Assembly: GCF_001613425.1 (NCBI RefSeq)
Contig: NZ_BDCI01000035.1
Span: 310,001-374,000 of the forward strand
Origin: Nocardia vulneris
Lineage (GTDB): Bacteria; Actinomycetota; Actinomycetes; Mycobacteriales; Mycobacteriaceae
DNA: 64,000 nt
Reading direction: 5' to 3'
Shown here: in pieces, positions 10,861 through 22,086 of the stretch
How positions within the stretch are numbered: the first letter of the stretch is position 1
Layout of the letters: each line of letters opens with the position of its first letter
Position numbers and translations under genes: made by a program
The notes under the pieces: model-generated
The model's database searches: none
What the model was told of the DNA's origin: nothing
The model's input: the letters and a program-made list of their open reading frames with translations, nothing else

Positions 10861-10900
10861 CCGCACCCGCACCCGCACCCGCACCCGCACCCGCACCCGG
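10861..10900. repeat. (CCGCAC)n hexamer microsatellite
   Basis: Six full tandem copies of CCGCAC plus a partial unit. Such slippage-prone arrays are hypervariable; it is intergenic here, upstream of the metallopeptidase gene. Confidence 0.9.
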
Positions 10901-10906
10901 AATCAT

Positions 10907-11217
10907 CATCCGCACCCCTTGTAGGTTCCCGCACCCCGACTCGCCGCACGACACACCAGGTCTCACCTCAGAAAGGGTGCGGATACGGAGCGCCCAGCGC
11001 CGCCCCGCGGCAGGTACGGGCATCCGCACCCCCATGCAGGCTCCCGCTCCCGACTCGCCTCACGCCACAACACACCCCACCCGAGAATGGGCGCACCCGC
11101 CCAACCGCCCAACGCCTCCCCACGACAGGACCGGCATCCGCACCCCTTGCAGGCTCCCGCACCCCGACTCGCCGCACGACACACCGGGTCTCGCCACAGA
11201 AAGGGTGCGGATACGGA
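10907..11217. repeat. 83-bp interspersed repeat, two full copies and a partial
   Basis: Copies at 10907-10989 and 11135-11217 are equal in length and differ at only a few positions. Each opens with CATCCGCACCCC and closes with GGGTGCGGATAC, so the ends form an inverted repeat. A shorter degenerate copy lies at about 11026-11085. Dispersed palindromic repeat of unknown function. Confidence 0.8.
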
Positions 11218-11255
11218 AACGCACCGCGCCGAGTGGACCGGCTCGCCGGCGCGAC

Positions 11256-12200
11256 TCAGGTCAGGCGGACTTGGGCGATCAGGGCTCGGTGGTCGGAGCG
11301 GGGGATGCTGAGGGTGCGGACTTCCTCGGCTTCGGCGTCGGCGAGCAGGATGTGGTCGATGCCGATGATCGGGCCCCACTGTTTGTCGTCCGGGAAGGTG
11401 AGCAGCAGGCCCGCGCCCGCCTGATCTGCGGCGGATTCGAATCGTCCGTGCAGGAGTTCGCGGTAGGCGGCGTGGTCGCGGGTGGCGTTGAAGTCCGCGC
11501 CGACGATCGCCGGGCCTTGTTGCGCGTCCAGGATCTCGCGGATGCGGCGCATCTCCGCCAGCCAGTCGGCGAAGTTCATCGGCGGCGGAATCGGGTGGAA
11601 GGCGAACACCGCGACGGGTCCGCGGTCCGGATGCTCCATCGTGGCGGAGACCTGGTTCAGGATGAACCCGCTGTATTTCTTGGTGTCGCGCAACGGGTAT
11701 CGGCTGTAGATCCCGGTACCGCCCCCGCCGTCCGCGGTCGGCTCGAGGTAGCGGTGCGGCAGTGCGGCGTCGAGTCCCGCCGCGGCCAGCCGGTCGACGG
11801 CGGCGGTGGTCAGTTCGTTCACGGTGAGCACGTCGATGCGGTTGTCCTGGACGGCTCGCACCACCGCGCCCGCGTCGGCACCGCCGAACAACAGGTTCGA
11901 CTGCATCACCCGCAGTTCGGGCCCGGTGGCGGCGCGCCCTTGCGGCGCGAAGGTCGGCACCACCGTCCACAGCACCACCCCGACCAGCACTGCGGCCAGC
12001 CCCGCACTGCGCCACCCCCGGGCGACCACGAAGCACACCAGCCCGATCACCGCCCCCACCATCAGATACGTGGCCCCTGACGCCAACAGCACCAACGCTT
12101 TCTGCTGCCAGGCCACCGAATGCAGCACCACCCCGGCCAGCCCCGCCGCCGCAGCGCACCACCCTGCCCCGAGCAAACCTCGCTTGACCCATCCACGCAT
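11256..12200 (-). CDS. Membrane-anchored endonuclease/exonuclease/phosphatase-family protein
   Basis: A 314-aa protein. Three hydrophobic segments occupy the first ~85 residues ('GLLGAGWCAAAAGLAGVVL', 'ALVLLASGATYLMVGAVIGLVCFVVA', 'AGLAAVLVGVVLWTVVPTF'), followed by an EEP catalytic domain. Active-site landmarks are visible: 'MQSNLLFGG', 'VNELT', 'GADFNATRDH' and the terminal 'SDHRALIAQV', plus 'GIDHILL'. The domain is therefore probably extracytoplasmic. EEP proteins with this N-terminal membrane region are widespread in actinobacteria; substrates (nucleic acid or phosphoester lipid) cannot be told apart from sequence. Confidence 0.85.
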   Translation of the reverse strand: MRGWVKRGLLGAGWCAAAAGLAGVVLHSVAWQQKALVLLASGATYLMVGAVIGLVCFVVARGWRSAGLAAVLVGVVLWTVVPTFAPQGRAATGPELRVMQSNLLFGGADAGAVVRAVQDNRIDVLTVNELTTAAVDRLAAAGLDAALPHRYLEPTADGGGGTGIYSRYPLRDTKKYSGFILNQVSATMEHPDRGPVAVFAFHPIPPPMNFADWLAEMRRIREILDAQQGPAIVGADFNATRDHAAYRELLHGRFESAADQAGAGLLLTFPDDKQWGPIIGIDHILLADAEAEEVRTLSIPRSDHRALIAQVRLT

Positions 12201-12573
12201 ACCCCGACCCTAAGCGCCCCCTGTGGAGCACCCGCGCGCCACCTGTGCCGCTTTTGTGTGCATCGCCCGCCCAGGCAGGTTCGCGCCGCACTATCGGGAC
12301 GGAACGCTCATGAGGTCGGTGCGGGTGGCGGTGTCGCTCACAAGGGTGCCGCCCGCGAATTGCAGCGCGGCGTGCGTTGGGCGGCGGTGGGATGGCCCGC
12401 ACCACAGGCGTCGGTGACGTCGAATACGACCGCACCGACGAAGGCCGGGCCCTCGTCCCACCGCTGACCGCCCTCTGCACCTGGGGTGAGCAGCGCCGGC
12501 CTCGTCCGCGGACCCGCCGCAAACCAGTTCGGCGGCAACACTTCTCGGTTGCCCTGAACGGGATGCCCGGGGC
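12201..12573. other. 373-bp spacer, nothing recognisable
   Basis: No frame with good start signals or family resemblance was found on either strand between the EEP gene and the end of glnE. A minus-strand frame reads through part of it only because the antisense/alternate frame of glnE stays open. A decayed gene cannot be excluded. Confidence 0.4.
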
Positions 12574-15500
12574 CTACTGGCCGAAGACCCGCTCCACCAC
12601 CGCTTTTGCCCGGCGGGTGATCCGCATGTAGTGGTCGAGGAATTCGCTGCCGTCGTCGTTGGGCCAGCCCGCCACTCGGGCGACGGCGGAGAGCAGGCGA
12701 CCCGGGCCGGGGAGTTGGTCGGTCGGCTTGCCGCGCACCAGGACCAGGGCGTTGCGGGCCTTCGTCGCGGTGAGCCAGGCGTCCCGGAGCAGTTCGACGT
12801 CGGCGGTGTCGAGCAGCTTGGTCTGCTCGATCACGTCGAGCGATTCCAGCGTCGATGTGTTGTGCAGGCCGAGCACGTCGTGGGCGTAGCGCAGCTGCAT
12901 CAACTGCACGGTCCACTCGATGTCGGCGAGGCCGCCGCGGCCGAGTTTGGTGTGCGTGGCCGGGTTCGCGCCGCGCGGCAGCCGTTCGGCGTCGACGCGG
13001 GCCTTGATCCGCCGGATCTCGCGCACCGCCTCGGTGGAGACGCCGCCCTCCGGGTAGCGCACCTTGTCGATGATGTGCAGGAAACGCAGTCCGAGTTGCT
13101 GATCGCCCGCGACCTGGTGCGCCCGCAGCAGCGCCTGCACCTCCCACGGTTGGGCCCACTGCTGGTAGTACGCGGCGTAGGCGGCCAGGGTGCGCACCAG
13201 CGCGCCGTTGCGGCCCTCGGGGCGCAGCCCGGCGTCCACGTGCAGCGGCGGGTCGGTGCTGGGCGCGCCGAGCAGGCGCTGCACCTTGTCGGCGACGCTG
13301 ATCGCCCACTTCACGGCCTTGGTCTCGTCCTCGCCGGGCCGGGGATCGCAGACGAACAGGACGTCCGCGTCGGACCCGTACCCGAGTTCCATGCCGCCGA
13401 GCCGGCCCATCCCGATCACCGCGAAATCGGCGGGGGCGGGCGTGCCCAGTTCCGCCTCGCTGGCCCGGATCACCGCTGCGAGTGCGGCTTCGAGCACCGC
13501 GACCCACACCGAGGACAGCGCCCGGCACACCTGTTGCACGTCGAGCATGCCGAGCAGGTCGGCCGAGGCGATCCGCGCCAGTTCGTGTCTGCGCAGCGAA
13601 CGTGCCGCCGCCACAGCGCGTTTCGGGTCCTCATAACGGGATGCGGCGGTCATGATGCCGCGCGCGACGTCTTCGGGTTGCGGGCTGAGCAGCAGCGGCC
13701 CGCCCGGCCCGTCGGCGTACATGCGGATCGTGTCCGGCGCGTTGATCAGCAGGTCCGGCAGGTACTCCGAGGAGCCGAGCACGATCATCAGCCGCTGGGC
13801 GATCGCACCCTCGTCGCGCAGTTCGCGCAGGAACCAGATCTGGTCGTCGAGCCCCTCCGACACCCGGCGGTAGGCGAGCAGGCCCGCGTCGGGATTCGGT
13901 GTCTCGCCGAGCCATTCGAGCAAGGTCGGCAGCAGCAGCGCCTGGATACGACCCTTGCGCGAAACCCCGCCGGTGAGCGCTTTCAGGTGCCCGAGTGCGT
14001 GTTCGGGCGCCTGGTAGCCCAGCGCGGCCAGCTGCCGGATGGCGGCGTCGGGACTGAGCCGCAGCGCGTCGGGGTCCATCTTGACCACCGATTCGAGCAG
14101 CGGACGATAGAACAGCTTGGCGTGTAATCGTCTGACCCGCACCGCGTTCCGGCGAATCTCGGTGCCGAGCACGCCGACCGCGTCCTGCCTGCCGTCGGGC
14201 CGGATGTGCGCGGCGCGCGCCAGCCAGCGCATGCCTTCCTCGTCGTCGGCGGCGGGCAGCGTATGCGTGCGCCGCAACCGCTGCAGCTGCAGCCGATGTT
14301 CGAGCAGCCGCAGGAACTCGTAGGAGGCGGTGAGATTGGCGGCGTCGTCCCGGCCGACATACCCGCCCGCGGCCAGCGCGGTCAACGCCTCGACGGTGCC
14401 CTGCACGTGCAGCGACTCGTCCACCCGCCCGTGCACCAATTGCAGGAGCTGCACCGCGAATTCGACGTCGCGCAGGCTGCCGTGCCCGAGTTTGAGTTCG
14501 CGCTCGCGCAGATCGGCGGGCACCAGATCCTCCACCCGCCGCCGCATCGCCTGTACATCGGCGACGAAGTCGGGACGCTCCGAGGCGTTCCACACCATCG
14601 GCATCAGCGCGGCCCGGTACTGCTCGCCGAGTTCCAGATCGCCGGTCATCGGGCGGTTCTTCAGCAGCGCCTGGAACTCCCAGGTGCGTGCCCAGCGCTT
14701 GTAGTAGGCCAGATGTGAGTCGAGCGTGCGCACCAGCGCGCCCGCCTTGCCCTCGGGTCGCAGTGCCGCGTCCACCTCGAAGTAGGCCGCGCTCGCGACG
14801 CTCATCATCTCGGCGGCCAGCCGGGTGGCGGTGGCGTCGGCCGGCTCGGCGACGAAGACCACGTCGACATCGCTGACGTAGTTCAGTTCCCGGGCACCGC
14901 TCTTGCCCATGGCGATCACGGCGAGGCGTACCGGCACCGGACCGTCCTTGCAGACCCGCGCGACCGCCACCGACAGCGCGGCGGTGAGCGCGGCATCGGC
15001 CAGGTCCGTGAGGTGCCTGCCGACCACCTGATACGGCAGCACCGGCTCGTTCTCCACGGTCGCGGCGAGGTCGAGCGCCGCGAGCAGCATGAGCTGGTCC
15101 CGGTATCGCTTGCGCAGCAACGCCACAACCTCGGGACCGTGCTCGCCTGCCCGGAAAATCATCGGGCCCGCGTTGGCTCCCGTTTCGGGTACCGCGTCGA
15201 CCACGTCGAGCAGATCGGCCAGCACCTCCTCGCGGGCAGGCAAAGCCTTGCGCCGCAGGATCTCCCAGGCCGCCGGATCGGCGACGAGATGATCGGCGAA
15301 CGCGCTGGACGCACCGATCAGCGCGAACAACCTGCCGCGCAGCGCGGTTTCCGAACGAATCGCCGAATCCAGTGCCGCCCAGTCCGTTCCGAGCTGCTCG
15401 TACAGCTTCAGCAGGGTGTTCAGCGCGAGGTCGGCGTCGGGCGCGCGCGACAGCGCCCACAGCACGGGGATACTTTCGACGTTGTCCCAGCCCAATTCGC

Positions 15501-15594
15501 GCAGCGTGGCAGCAGCGGACGGCTCGAGTAATCCGAGCCGACCGACACCGGGGACAGCGGAGCGGGCAGACGGTGGCCGGACCATAGCTCTCAA
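12574..15594 (-). CDS. glnE: Glutamine synthetase adenylyltransferase/deadenylase
   Basis: A 1006-aa bifunctional enzyme of normal length that attaches and removes AMP on glutamine synthetase in response to nitrogen supply. It contains two nucleotidyltransferase domains. The N-terminal adenylyl-removing one has '[16 protein letters not shown]' (about residues 228-245). The C-terminal adenylyl-transferring one has '[18 protein letters not shown]' (about 730-747). Each is followed by 'DAxLRPEGxxGALVRTL' and '[11 protein letters not shown]' or '[11 protein letters not shown]', the hallmarks of GlnE. It lies just downstream of glnA2 on the same strand (79-base gap), as in M. tuberculosis Rv2221c-Rv2222c. 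Confidence 0.97.
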   Translation of the reverse strand: MRAMVRPPSARSAVPGVGRLGLLEPSAAATLRELGWDNVESIPVLWALSRAPDADLALNTLLKLYEQLGTDWAALDSAIRSETALRGRLFALIGASSAFADHLVADPAAWEILRRKALPAREEVLADLLDVVDAVPETGANAGPMIFRAGEHGPEVVALLRKRYRDQLMLLAALDLAATVENEPVLPYQVVGRHLTDLADAALTAALSVAVARVCKDGPVPVRLAVIAMGKSGARELNYVSDVDVVFVAEPADATATRLAAEMMSVASAAYFEVDAALRPEGKAGALVRTLDSHLAYYKRWARTWEFQALLKNRPMTGDLELGEQYRAALMPMVWNASERPDFVADVQAMRRRVEDLVPADLRERELKLGHGSLRDVEFAVQLLQLVHGRVDESLHVQGTVEALTALAAGGYVGRDDAANLTASYEFLRLLEHRLQLQRLRRTHTLPAADDEEGMRWLARAAHIRPDGRQDAVGVLGTEIRRNAVRVRRLHAKLFYRPLLESVVKMDPDALRLSPDAAIRQLAALGYQAPEHALGHLKALTGGVSRKGRIQALLLPTLLEWLGETPNPDAGLLAYRRVSEGLDDQIWFLRELRDEGAIAQRLMIVLGSSEYLPDLLINAPDTIRMYADGPGGPLLLSPQPEDVARGIMTAASRYEDPKRAVAAARSLRRHELARIASADLLGMLDVQQVCRALSSVWVAVLEAALAAVIRASEAELGTPAPADFAVIGMGRLGGMELGYGSDADVLFVCDPRPGEDETKAVKWAISVADKVQRLLGAPSTDPPLHVDAGLRPEGRNGALVRTLAAYAAYYQQWAQPWEVQALLRAHQVAGDQQLGLRFLHIIDKVRYPEGGVSTEAVREIRRIKARVDAERLPRGANPATHTKLGRGGLADIEWTVQLMQLRYAHDVLGLHNTSTLESLDVIEQTKLLDTADVELLRDAWLTATKARNALVLVRGKPTDQLPGPGRLLSAVARVAGWPNDDGSEFLDHYMRITRRAKAVVERVFGQ

Positions 15595-15672
15595 ATTACA
15601 GGCTCGAAGCTAACGGCAGGCCACCGCGGAACCTATCTTCGGTACCAGAACGGCGCAGGTGCCCGCCCGGGT

Positions 15673-17013
15673 TCACAGTCCGAGGTATTCCTTCAGCTCG
15701 TACGGCGTCACCTGGCTGCGGTAGTCGGCCCACTCCCGGCGCTTGTTGCGCAGGAAGAAGTCGAAGACGTGCTCGCCGAGCGTCTCGGCGACCAGCTCGG
15801 AGCGTTCCATCGCCTGCAGTGCCTCGTCCAGCGTGCCGGGCAGTTCCCGGAAGCCCATCGCGCGCCGCTCGGCCGCGGTCAGCGACCAGACGTCGTCCTC
15901 GGCCTCCGGCGGCAGCGTGTAGCCCTTCTCGATGCCGCGCAAACCGGCCGCGAGCAGCACGGCGAAGGTCAGGTACGGGTTGCAGGCCGAATCGGGGCTG
16001 CGGATCTCGATGCGCCGCGAGGAGGACTTGTTCGGCGTGTACATCGGCACCCGGACCAGCGCGGAACGGTTGGAGCGACCCCAGGACGCGGCGGTCGGCG
16101 CTTCCCCGCCGTGGATGAGCCGCTTATAGGAGTTCACCCACTGGTTGCTGATCGCGCTGATCTCCGGGGCGTGCTCGAGGATGCCCGCGATGAACGCCCG
16201 CGCGGTGACGGACAGGTTGATCGGATCGTCCGGATCGTGGAAGGCATTGGCCTCGCCCTCGAACAGGCTCATGTGCGTGTGCATCGCCGAGCCCGGGTAC
16301 TGGGCGAACGGCTTGGGCATGAACGTCGCGCGCACGCCCTCGTCGATCGCCACCTCCTTGATCAGGTAGCGGAAGGTCATCACGTTGTCGGCCATGGACA
16401 GCGCGTCGGCGTAGCGCAGGTCGATCTCCTGCTGACCGGGCGCGCCCTCGTGATGGCTGAACTCCACCGAGATGCCCATCGACTCGAGCGCGTCGATGGC
16501 GTGGCGGCGGAAGTTCGGCGCCGAATCGTGCACGGCCTGGTCGAAGAAGCCGCCGGAATCGGCCGGGATCGGCTGCGAGCCGTCCTGCGGGCCGTTCTCC
16601 AGCAGGAAGAACTCGATCTCCGGGTGCACATAGCAGCTGAACCCGACATCGCCGGCCTTGTTCAGCTGGCGGCGCAGCACGTGGCGCGGGTCGGCCCAGG
16701 ACGGCGAACCGTCGGGCATCGTGATGTCACAGAACATGCGGGCCGAGTGCTGATGCCCCTTGCTCGTCGACCACGGCAGCACCTGGAACGTGGACGGATC
16801 CGGCCGCGCGACCATATCGGCCTCCGACACCCGGGCGAAGCCTTCGACGGCGGAACCGTCGAAGCCGATACCCTCCTCGAACGCGCCCTCCAGCTCGGCG
16901 GGAGCGATGGCGACGGACTTCAGGTAACCCAAGACGTCGGTGAACCAGAGACGTACGAAGCGGATATCCCGCTCTTCGAGCGTCCGCAGCACGAATTCCT
17001 TCTGGCGATCCAT
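15673..17013 (-). CDS. glnA2: Type I glutamine synthetase, GlnA2
   Basis: A 446-aa protein beginning MDRQKEFVLRTLEERDIRFV, the same length and start as M. tuberculosis GlnA2. A GTG six codons upstream is possible but less likely. Glutamine synthetase landmarks include 'FDGSAVEGFARV', 'CDITMPDGSPSWADPR', 'YVHPEIEFFLL', 'HHEGAPGQQEIDLR', 'MHTHMSLFEG' and 'NRSALVRVPMY'. It condenses glutamate and ammonia using ATP. The segment after 'NPYLTFAVLLAAGLRGIEKGY' does not show the Asn-Leu-Tyr adenylylation motif of GlnA1, so GlnE next door probably acts mainly on a GlnA1 encoded outside this window. Confidence 0.95.
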   Translation of the reverse strand: MDRQKEFVLRTLEERDIRFVRLWFTDVLGYLKSVAIAPAELEGAFEEGIGFDGSAVEGFARVSEADMVARPDPSTFQVLPWSTSKGHQHSARMFCDITMPDGSPSWADPRHVLRRQLNKAGDVGFSCYVHPEIEFFLLENGPQDGSQPIPADSGGFFDQAVHDSAPNFRRHAIDALESMGISVEFSHHEGAPGQQEIDLRYADALSMADNVMTFRYLIKEVAIDEGVRATFMPKPFAQYPGSAMHTHMSLFEGEANAFHDPDDPINLSVTARAFIAGILEHAPEISAISNQWVNSYKRLIHGGEAPTAASWGRSNRSALVRVPMYTPNKSSSRRIEIRSPDSACNPYLTFAVLLAAGLRGIEKGYTLPPEAEDDVWSLTAAERRAMGFRELPGTLDEALQAMERSELVAETLGEHVFDFFLRNKRREWADYRSQVTPYELKEYLGL

Positions 17014-17112
17014 GTCCGCGAGCGTAAGCACCCGGCGTTAAATCCGTGTTACATACACGCTGAGTGTGCCGACCTTGTTGCCGGAAAAAGATTTCCCCGG
17101 CCGCCGGGTCGC

Positions 17113-18645
17113 TCAGCAGGTGAGGCCGGGCGCCGGATCCTTCAGGTCGACGAGATAGTCGATCACCGCCTGATCCACGCACGACGAACCGCCGGAGAGC
17201 GCGATGGTATGCCTGCTGCCCTGGTAGGTCAGCAGCGACGCGCCCAGCTGGGACGCGAGGTCGACACCGGCCTGATACGGCGTCGCCGGGTCCTCGGTGG
17301 TCGACACCACCACGGTTTTCGGCAAGCCGGTCACCGTGATCCGATGCGGCTCACTGGTGTTGGGCACCGGCCACACCGTGCACTGGTCCAGCGGCGCCGC
17401 GCCGGTGCCGCGGCCGTCGTCGAGGAACGGCGCGGCCTTGCGGTACTCGATGTCCTGCCTGCCGGTGACCTCGCGGTCGCTGATCCGCGGATCGTCCACG
17501 CAGCGAATGGCATTGAACGCGTCGGTGGTGTTGCTGTAGGTGCCGTCGTCACGGCGGCCGTCGTACAGGTCGGCCAGTTGCAGCAGCGTGTCACCGCGGC
17601 CGTCGCGCAATTCGGACAGCCCGAGCGTGAGCACCGACCACAGGTCGGTCGTATAGAGCGCTTGCCGCACGCCGGTGAGCGCGTCGCCGTAGCTGAGGCC
17701 GCGCGGATCGGTGGTCGGCGCGGATTTGTCCCACAGCGGATCCACCAGCGCCCGGAAGCGCGGCACCGCCTGCGCCTTGTCGGTACCGAGCGGGCAGTCC
17801 GCCTTGCTCACGCAGTCCGCGGCGTAGGCGTCGAACACCTTCTGGAAGCCGGCCGCCTGGCGCAGCGATTCCTGCACCGGGTCCTGCGCGGAGTCGATCG
17901 CGCCGTCCAGCACGAGCGCGCGCACCCGGTCCGGGAACTTCTCCGCATACGCCGAGCCGATCTTGGTGCCGTACGAGTAGCCCAGGTAGCTGAGCTTCGG
18001 GTCGCCCAGCGCGGCGCGCAGCACGTCGAGGTCCTGCACCACCTCGCGGGTGCCGACGTGCGCCAGGAACTCCTTGCCGGTCCGGGCGGTGCAGCGATCC
18101 GCGTACTGCCGGTTCTCGTCCTCGGCCGCGGCGATCCCCGCCGGGGTGTTGTCCTTCTGTGCCTCGGCCCGCTCCGCGTCCTGCTCCTGCGCGGTCTCGC
18201 AGACGATGGACGGCGTCGACGAGCCCACCCCGCGCGGATCGAAGCCGACCCGGTCGAACCGCTGTGCCAGCGGCGTCTTGTTGCCGAGCCCCGACATGGT
18301 CAGCCCCGACTCCCCCGGCCCGCCGGGATTCATCAGCAGCGAACCGATCTTCTTGCCGGAGGCCTTGATCCGCGACACCGCGATCTGTGCGGTCGCCCCG
18401 TCGGGTGCGGCGTAGTCGATCGGCACGGTGATCTTCGCGCACTCCGCGCTCGGCGCGAACCGGTCCTCCGCCGAACCGAAGCCGGCGCAACCGCCCCACT
18501 GCACGGTCTGGTGATAGAACTTGCCCAATTCGGCGGGCACCTCGGGCATCGGACCGGTCGGATGCCCCGCGGTCGTACACCCCGCCGCCACCAATCCCAG
18601 CACCGCCACGATCAGCGCACCGCGCCCACTCCGCACCAAAGCCAT
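17113..18645 (-). CDS. Hip1/CaeA-like lipoprotein serine protease (TAP family)
   Basis: A 510-aa alpha/beta hydrolase exported as a lipoprotein (MALVRSGRGALIVAVLGLVA then lipobox A-G-C23). I use the ATG at 18645 preceded by CAGAGG. 'NPGGPGESG' forms the oxyanion hole, 'GYSYGT' holds nucleophile Ser224, 'TTEDPATPYQAG' the acid, and 'GSRHTIAL' the His. A TAP-like C-terminal domain and paired cysteines are present. In M. tuberculosis the syntenic genes Rv2223c/Rv2224c (Hip1) sit between glnA2 and panB, exactly as here; only one copy is present in this window. Hip1 trims the GroEL2 chaperone at the cell surface; whether this copy does is inference. Confidence 0.88.
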   Translation of the reverse strand: MALVRSGRGALIVAVLGLVAAGCTTAGHPTGPMPEVPAELGKFYHQTVQWGGCAGFGSAEDRFAPSAECAKITVPIDYAAPDGATAQIAVSRIKASGKKIGSLLMNPGGPGESGLTMSGLGNKTPLAQRFDRVGFDPRGVGSSTPSIVCETAQEQDAERAEAQKDNTPAGIAAAEDENRQYADRCTARTGKEFLAHVGTREVVQDLDVLRAALGDPKLSYLGYSYGTKIGSAYAEKFPDRVRALVLDGAIDSAQDPVQESLRQAAGFQKVFDAYAADCVSKADCPLGTDKAQAVPRFRALVDPLWDKSAPTTDPRGLSYGDALTGVRQALYTTDLWSVLTLGLSELRDGRGDTLLQLADLYDGRRDDGTYSNTTDAFNAIRCVDDPRISDREVTGRQDIEYRKAAPFLDDGRGTGAAPLDQCTVWPVPNTSEPHRITVTGLPKTVVVSTTEDPATPYQAGVDLASQLGASLLTYQGSRHTIALSGGSSCVDQAVIDYLVDLKDPAPGLTC

Positions 18646-18847
18646 CCTCTGATACTGGCAGCACCCGGCGCGCACCGGCGCACAGCCCGTCCGCGACGAG
18701 CCGCGGTCAGGGCCGCAACCTCGCGTGATGTGACCAATTGCATCGGGCCGAAGCCTTAATCGGGGCCGGTCACAGCTGGCACACTGAAGCTGTCAGACGA
18801 ACCCGGGGACCCGGACGGGCCCCGAGGAGACAGCGACGAAAGGGACG

Positions 18848-19708
18848 ATGATGTCCGTATCCGATTCGGAAACCCCTGCCTACGGCGCGGCGCCCAGCCA
18901 GCCGAAGAAGGCCGTGCGTAAAACCCGGGTGCATCATCTGCAGCAGATGAAGGCCGACGGCGAGCGCTGGTCCATGCTCACCGCCTACGACTACTCCTCG
19001 GCGCGACTGTTCGAGGAAGCCGGCATTCCCGTGCTGCTCGTCGGCGACTCCGCGGCCAACGTCGTCTACGGCTACGACACCACGGTGCCGATCACCGTGG
19101 ACGAGCTGCTCCCGCTGGTCCGCGGCGTGGTGCGCGGCGCACCGCACGCGCTGGTGGTGGCCGATCTGCCGTTCGGCACCTACGAGTCCTCGCCGCAGCA
19201 GGCCCTGGCCACCGCGACCCGGTTCATGAAGGAGGGCCAGGCGCACGCGGTGAAGTTCGAGGGCGGCGAGCGCGTCGCCGAGCAGATCGCGCTGATCACC
19301 TCGGCGGGCATCCCGGTCATGGCGCATATCGGGTTCACCCCGCAGAGCGTCAACACCCTCGGCGGGTTCCGCGTGCAGGGCCGCGGCGACGGCGCCGAAC
19401 AGCTCATCGCCGACGCCATCGCGGTGCAGGAGGCGGGCGCGTTCGCGGTCGTCATGGAGATGGTGCCCGCCGAACTGGCCGCGCAGGTCACCGGCAAGCT
19501 GACCATCCCGACCGTCGGCATCGGCGCCGGCGCGGACACCGACGCCCAGGTGCTGGTCTGGCAGGACATGGCGGGCTACACCAGCGGCAAGACCGCCAAG
19601 TTCGTCAAGCGATTCGGCAATATCGGCGACGAATTGCGTACCGCGGCAGCGAATTACGCGGACGAGGTACGCCGGGGCACCTTCCCCGGTCCCGAGCACA
19701 GCTTCTGA
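18848..19708 (+). CDS. panB: 3-methyl-2-oxobutanoate hydroxymethyltransferase
   Basis: A 286-aa protein catalysing the first committed step of pantothenate synthesis (ketopantoate from 2-ketoisovalerate and 5,10-methylene-tetrahydrofolate). Signature segments are '[18 protein letters not shown]', '[19 protein letters not shown]', 'ADLPFGTYE', 'KFEGGER' and '[21 protein letters not shown]'. Start is MMSVSDSE; the second Met is equally possible. AAGGGACG precedes the ATG. The gene is divergent from the Hip1-like gene and followed by a phosphotransferase 22 bases on. Synteny with M. tuberculosis Rv2225 is clear. Confidence 0.97.
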   Translation: MMSVSDSETPAYGAAPSQPKKAVRKTRVHHLQQMKADGERWSMLTAYDYSSARLFEEAGIPVLLVGDSAANVVYGYDTTVPITVDELLPLVRGVVRGAPHALVVADLPFGTYESSPQQALATATRFMKEGQAHAVKFEGGERVAEQIALITSAGIPVMAHIGFTPQSVNTLGGFRVQGRGDGAEQLIADAIAVQEAGAFAVVMEMVPAELAAQVTGKLTIPTVGIGAGADTDAQVLVWQDMAGYTSGKTAKFVKRFGNIGDELRTAAANYADEVRRGTFPGPEHSF

Positions 19709-19730
19709 CCCGCTCGAAACGAACAGCACA

Positions 19731-20585
19731 GTGTCGATGACCGGCCGAGTGGTGCAGGCGCCCGCCGCACTGCTCGGACAGTCGATCGAGCCGTTGACCG
19801 ATTGGGCGTTCGGCGTCCTCGCCGAGCACGGGCTCACCGTCACGGGCGCGCCGGTGGAAACCCGGCGGCGCGCCTGGTCGCTGGTCGTGCGCATCCCCAC
19901 CAGCGCGGGCCCGATGTGGGCGAAAGCCAATGCCCGCGCCTTCGCGCACGAGGGCCACCTGTTGGAGCTACTGGCTCGACTATGTCCGGGCAGCGCGCTG
20001 GAACCCGTTGCGGTGCAACCGGATCGCGGCTGGCTGCTCAGCAGGCACGGCGGTGACGTCGCCCCGGACACCGCCACCGAATGGACCGGGCTGGTCCGGG
20101 CCTACGCCGAACTCCAGCAGTCGCTCACCACCCACATCGAGGAGCTACGCGCCACCGGGACGCCGTATCTGCCGCCCGCCCGGCTGGTCACCGTCTACCA
20201 GCATTACGAGCCGCGCATCCCCGGCCTCGGTGACCGGATCGCGGCGGCCGCCGCGGAACTGGGCGACTACAACCGGCTCAGCATCGAACACAACGACGTG
20301 CACCCCGGCAACGCGTTCGCCGGCACCGGACTGCTCTTCGACTGGGCCGATGCGGTGATCACCCACCCGTTCCTGTCGCACAAGATCCTGCGCACCCCGC
20401 ACCGGGCCGAATACTTCGCGCACTGGCGGCGCGGCGGTCCCATCTCGCGCACCGAGATCACCCTCGCCGAGCGGCTCGCCCCGCTGATCGCACTGCACCC
20501 CTGGCGCACCATAGACGTCTCCGCCGCACCGTTCGCCCGCACGGTCGAGGCTCTGCTGGAGGAGTTGCGCGCCGGCTTCCGGTGA
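19731..20585 (+). CDS. APH-like phosphotransferase family protein
   Basis: A 284-aa protein with the C-terminal kinase-like segments of the aminoglycoside/choline phosphotransferase fold: 'LSIEHNDVHPGNAFAG' (Brenner-type catalytic loop HND...N) and 'LLFDWADAVITHPF' (metal-binding DWAD). The N-lobe is shorter and lacks an obvious Gly-rich loop. It could phosphorylate a small metabolite; antibiotic resistance is not implied. Start is GTG 19731 or ATG 19737. It lies 22 bases after panB and its stop nearly abuts the following lipoprotein region, so co-transcription with panB is plausible. Confidence 0.8.
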   Translation: MSMTGRVVQAPAALLGQSIEPLTDWAFGVLAEHGLTVTGAPVETRRRAWSLVVRIPTSAGPMWAKANARAFAHEGHLLELLARLCPGSALEPVAVQPDRGWLLSRHGGDVAPDTATEWTGLVRAYAELQQSLTTHIEELRATGTPYLPPARLVTVYQHYEPRIPGLGDRIAAAAAELGDYNRLSIEHNDVHPGNAFAGTGLLFDWADAVITHPFLSHKILRTPHRAEYFAHWRRGGPISRTEITLAERLAPLIALHPWRTIDVSAAPFARTVEALLEELRAGFR

Positions 20586-20659
20586 ACGCAGTCCGGGCCC
20601 TGCCGGCGAATCAATGGCAGACTCGAGGCGGACATTGCCGACAACAGCAGAGGTATTTG

Positions 20660-22083
<1,424 letters not shown>

Positions 22084-22086
22084 CCC

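Larger units (their letters stand above)
10598..11255. other. Long spacer built of repeats, no gene seen
   Basis: The 658 bases between the metallopeptidase and the exonuclease-type gene contain a hexamer array and degenerate copies of an 83-bp repeat (listed separately). Open frames across it are repeat-driven, without start signals or recognisable domains. I see no RNA gene here. Confidence 0.6.

Noticed and set aside
12201-12573. A gene on either strand in the EEP-glnE gap
   Set aside because: Short frames without ribosome sites or recognisable content; kept only as a spacer note.
15769-18759. A 996-codon plus-strand ORF
   Set aside because: It is antisense to glnA2 and the Hip1-like gene, both clear families. 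Its His/Arg/Gly-rich product is the usual shadow of high-GC coding DNA.
19731-20585. Aminoglycoside resistance gene
   Set aside because: Only the general phosphotransferase catalytic loop is shared; linkage to panB and a divergent N-lobe argue for a metabolic or unknown substrate.
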